Translations under genes and position numbers: made by a program
Shown: positions 5,609 through 7,505 of the stretch, piece after piece
How positions within the stretch are numbered: the stretch's first letter is position 1
How the letters are laid out: every line of letters starts with the position of its first letter
DNA from: Kiritimatiellia bacterium
GTDB lineage: Bacteria > Verrucomicrobiota > Kiritimatiellia > RFP12 > UBA1067
Direction of reading: 5' to 3'
Assembly: GCA_017965685.1 (NCBI GenBank)
Contig: JAGCPM010000011.1
Coordinates: 1-7,505, forward strand
DNA: 7,505 nt
The notes under the pieces: model-generated
Seen by the model: only the letters and a program-made list of their open reading frames with translations
Told to the model about the DNA's origin: nothing
The model's database searches: none

Positions 5609-6487
5609 CGCGTCGAGATACCGCGACCCGTCGAACGAAACGTCCTTGCCCTCGCAAAGCCATTTCGTGAGCTCCTTGAGCTCTGAGTCGCCAAGCCCGC
5701 TCTTTGGCCATGCGATATTCTCGGTATGTCCGTCGGCGAATACGACATGCGCGAACTTCGTTTTCTTGCCGGATGAATGGTTGAATCCGATGACCTCGGA
5801 GTTCTCGTACTGCAAAACGCAGTCGCACTTCTCGCCTGCGCCCGTGGAAAAATCGGCCTCGCGCTCCACGCCCATGAAGCCGAGTTCGGCGAACAACAGC
5901 CGCCTGTCGGCGCGTTTGAGCTGACCGTACCATCTGCGGGTAGGCGATCCGTGCCAGCCGAAGTAGCTGTTCATCACATAGCTCCACGCAGGATCCAGCG
6001 CATGAGGCATTTTCCGGACATGCACCGGGCAGCGGAAGGTGTTGCGATTGCCGCTTATGTACTTGAAAAGAACGCCGTTCGTATACGCATATTCGCGGGC
6101 GGTAGCGGTCTGATCGTATGCGCTCGTGTACCACCCGCTGTTTGCCGTTTTCGAAGAAGGCTTGCTTGCGTACTTGCCTTCCGAATTCCAGCTAAGCCAG
6201 CCGGGAATCTCGTAGTAGACCGACTTGTGGTTGGCCGAGGTGCCCGATCCGGATCTTTCCATCTTGATCTTTTCGATGCCTCCGGCCAACGGATAGTACT
6301 CTGACGACATGCCGTAAGACTGGCAGGCCGAGGCGAGGTTCTTCATGTTGGTGAGGCACTGCGCGTTGCGGGCGGATTCGGAGCTGCCGCTAAGCGAACT
6401 GATCAGCACACCTGTGAGGATGCCGAGGATTCCTATCACGACGAGCATTTCGACGAGCGTAAAGCCCTTGCGGGAATTCATTGTCAT
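5597..6487 (-). CDS. Type IV prepilin-like protein with N-terminal methylation motif
   Basis: The 296-residue precursor has a short positive leader (MTMNSRKG) followed by FTLVEMLVVIGILGIL. This is the class III prepilin signal: cleavage after G8 by the prepilin peptidase, methylation of F9, and E13 at mature position 5, followed by a hydrophobic helix to about residue 32. The rest is a large Cys- and Tyr-containing exported domain ending with FNHSSG (235-240) and VVFADGH (248-254). The ADGH ending resembles the H-X9-DG group of prepilin-like proteins abundant in Planctomycetes, Verrucomicrobia and Lentisphaerae, though here the histidine-to-DG spacing is longer. The ATG at 6487 is preceded by GGAG with a 7-nt spacer, which selects it over the ATG six bases on. 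It starts 4 nt after the upstream gene's stop, so the two are likely co-transcribed. Its exact role (pseudopilin, surface protein, secretion) cannot be read from sequence. Confidence 0.88.
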   Translation of the reverse strand: MTMNSRKGFTLVEMLVVIGILGILTGVLISSLSGSSESARNAQCLTNMKNLASACQSYGMSSEYYPLAGGIEKIKMERSGSGTSANHKSVYYEIPGWLSWNSEGKYASKPSSKTANSGWYTSAYDQTATAREYAYTNGVLFKYISGNRNTFRCPVHVRKMPHALDPAWSYVMNSYFGWHGSPTRRWYGQLKRADRRLLFAELGFMGVEREADFSTGAGEKCDCVLQYENSEVIGFNHSSGKKTKFAHVVFADGHTENIAWPKSGLGDSELKELTKWLCEGKDVSFDGSRYLDASEF

Positions 6488-6491
6488 TTTA

Positions 6492-7505
6492 TCACTCCAG
6501 TGGCTTGTAGAAAAGAACCCTTGTGCGGTGCGGCGCGCCGGACGGCCCTTCAGGGTCGCGCCAGACCAGCGCCACGGCCCTCGCGCCCAGCTGGGGCGGC
6601 ACCTTGCTCATCGAACCGCCGCCCATCATCATCGGCTCGGCCCTGACGAATATCAGGAAAAGCTGCTGCCTTGCCGCGAAGCAATCCTTCCAGTAGCCGT
6701 AGAGGAATTTCCTGTCAATGTCGTAGATTTTCGAGCCTGTGATATCAACCCCGGCAAGTTTGTCGGCCGTATCGGTATTCCATCCAAGTTTCCTCCACGC
6801 AGCTTCCCAATTGGTGGGCGATTGTCTATAGGGAACGCTCTGGCCGGGCTCGAGTTTCTGGCCAGTTTCGCCCGCTCCGGACGCACCGCCGATCTCCTCC
6901 ATGAAAGCAAGGGCGATATCCTCCAGCTTGGAATACTCTATCTTCGCGTTCGAATTGTACGCGTTCCAGGCATAGTTCTTATTGAAAGTTGCGGCATCGG
7001 CATCTTTGAAGAGGCTATCCTTCTTCACCCTGGAATCCGTGTTGGTGCTTGCCGCAGCCCAGTCTACGGGAGTATTGGCGAACGCCGCCATCATTATGTT
7101 CAAGTCGGTAGTGTACGGATTCACATGATAGCCAGATTCGCCGCAGGTAAAGCCGACGCCCTCGAAATCGTCGTTCCATATATCATACGTCTTCCACATG
7201 AGACCTTGATTGAGAACAGTCGAGTAAGACATATCCAATATCGCTCTTCCGATGGGGCTGGCATAATTGCCCATTATGGGATCTGCGCCATGATCAGACA
7301 GGCTTGTAAGACGCGGCAGGAAGGCGAGCTCGTATACAGACTGCATATACCCCTGATCGCTGGTATTCATGAAAATATCCCTGACTCCATAACGGCTCTT
7401 CACATTGCTTATCCAGTCGGCGGCGGAAATGGCATCCGCGCAATACCATGATTCGGGCTCGTGGTTGAAACGGGGATCGTCGACAAGAATAGCTTTCTTC
7501 GAAAG
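6492..7505 (-). CDS. Verru_Chthon cassette protein A-like protein, partial
   Basis: The frame is open from the right edge to the TGA at 6492-6494, giving 337 residues of a C-terminal part; the true start lies beyond the window. A GTG at 7403 is an internal valine rather than a start, because the frame continues upstream with matching composition (SKKAILVDDPRFNHEPE). Visible elements are VDDPRFNHEP near the left end, a VNPYTTDLN segment, SPIGRAILDMSYS, and a C-terminus of FLIFVRAEP, then RAVALVWRDP and HRTRVLFYKPL. This ending resembles, from memory, the large exported cassette A proteins of Verrucomicrobia, whose N-termini look like GspK/PilX minor pilins. No membrane segment is in the visible part. 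It sits directly upstream of a prepilin gene, in keeping with a pilus- or secretion-like surface system. The family assignment is tentative; that it is a real gene is clear. Confidence 0.8.
   Translation of the reverse strand, partial: LSKKAILVDDPRFNHEPESWYCADAISAADWISNVKSRYGVRDIFMNTSDQGYMQSVYELAFLPRLTSLSDHGADPIMGNYASPIGRAILDMSYSTVLNQGLMWKTYDIWNDDFEGVGFTCGESGYHVNPYTTDLNIMMAAFANTPVDWAAASTNTDSRVKKDSLFKDADAATFNKNYAWNAYNSNAKIEYSKLEDIALAFMEEIGGASGAGETGQKLEPGQSVPYRQSPTNWEAAWRKLGWNTDTADKLAGVDITGSKIYDIDRKFLYGYWKDCFAARQQLFLIFVRAEPMMMGGGSMSKVPPQLGARAVALVWRDPEGPSGAPHRTRVLFYKPLE

Noticed and set aside
7401..7403. GTG at 7403 as the start of the right-hand gene
   Set aside because: The frame stays open to the window edge with protein-like sequence and no ribosome-binding site precedes this GTG, so the gene is partial.
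6345..7451. 368-codon plus-strand frame opposite the right-hand genes
   Set aside because: Antisense shadow of the prepilin and Verru_Chthon-like genes, which carry recognisable motifs; this frame has none.

Overview
This window looks like a chromosomal piece of a fairly GC-rich Gram-negative bacterium of the PVC superphylum, most likely the Lentisphaerae, Kiritimatiellae or Verrucomicrobia side. The evidence is a type IV prepilin-like protein with a C-terminal ADGH motif, preceded by a large protein resembling the C-terminus of the Verru_Chthon cassette A family, together with Kdo transferase and sugar phosphotransferase genes typical of an LPS-bearing envelope. The assignment rests on protein style, not on a marker gene.

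Layout. Positions 1-467 hold no convincing gene. They do contain a 22-bp tandem array (234-343) and several small inverted repeats. A PglC/WcaJ-type sugar phosphotransferase is encoded on the minus strand (468-1040). An AT-rich divergent promoter region with a near-perfect inverted repeat (1047-1074) separates it from a four-gene plus-strand operon (1100-5608). That operon encodes a PglD/NeuD-type left-handed beta-helix acyltransferase, a Kdo transferase (WaaA) fused to an unusual membrane-anchored C-terminal half, an aryl-polyene-type (ApeO-like) ketoacyl-ACP synthase, and an ApeI/ApeP-like hot-dog dehydratase. The genes abut or overlap (0 or 6, 4 and 26 bp), so translational coupling is likely. 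A minus-strand pair then runs in from the right edge: the Verru_Chthon-A-like protein (partial) and the prepilin-like protein, which converges on the dehydratase with a 12-bp overlap.

The plus operon appears to serve the outer envelope through sugar acylation, Kdo transfer and acyl-chain or polyene elongation. The ketoacyl synthase is the oddest gene. It carries an in-frame TAG exactly before the catalytic LTGH motif, with a clear homologous continuation after it, and it also lacks about 25-40 residues before its SNSFAFGG motif. It is annotated as a pseudogene, although amber readthrough or a sequence error cannot be excluded. The WaaA fusion, whose C-terminal half resembles the end of spermidine-synthase-like proteins plus TPRs, is the best candidate for an undescribed protein architecture.
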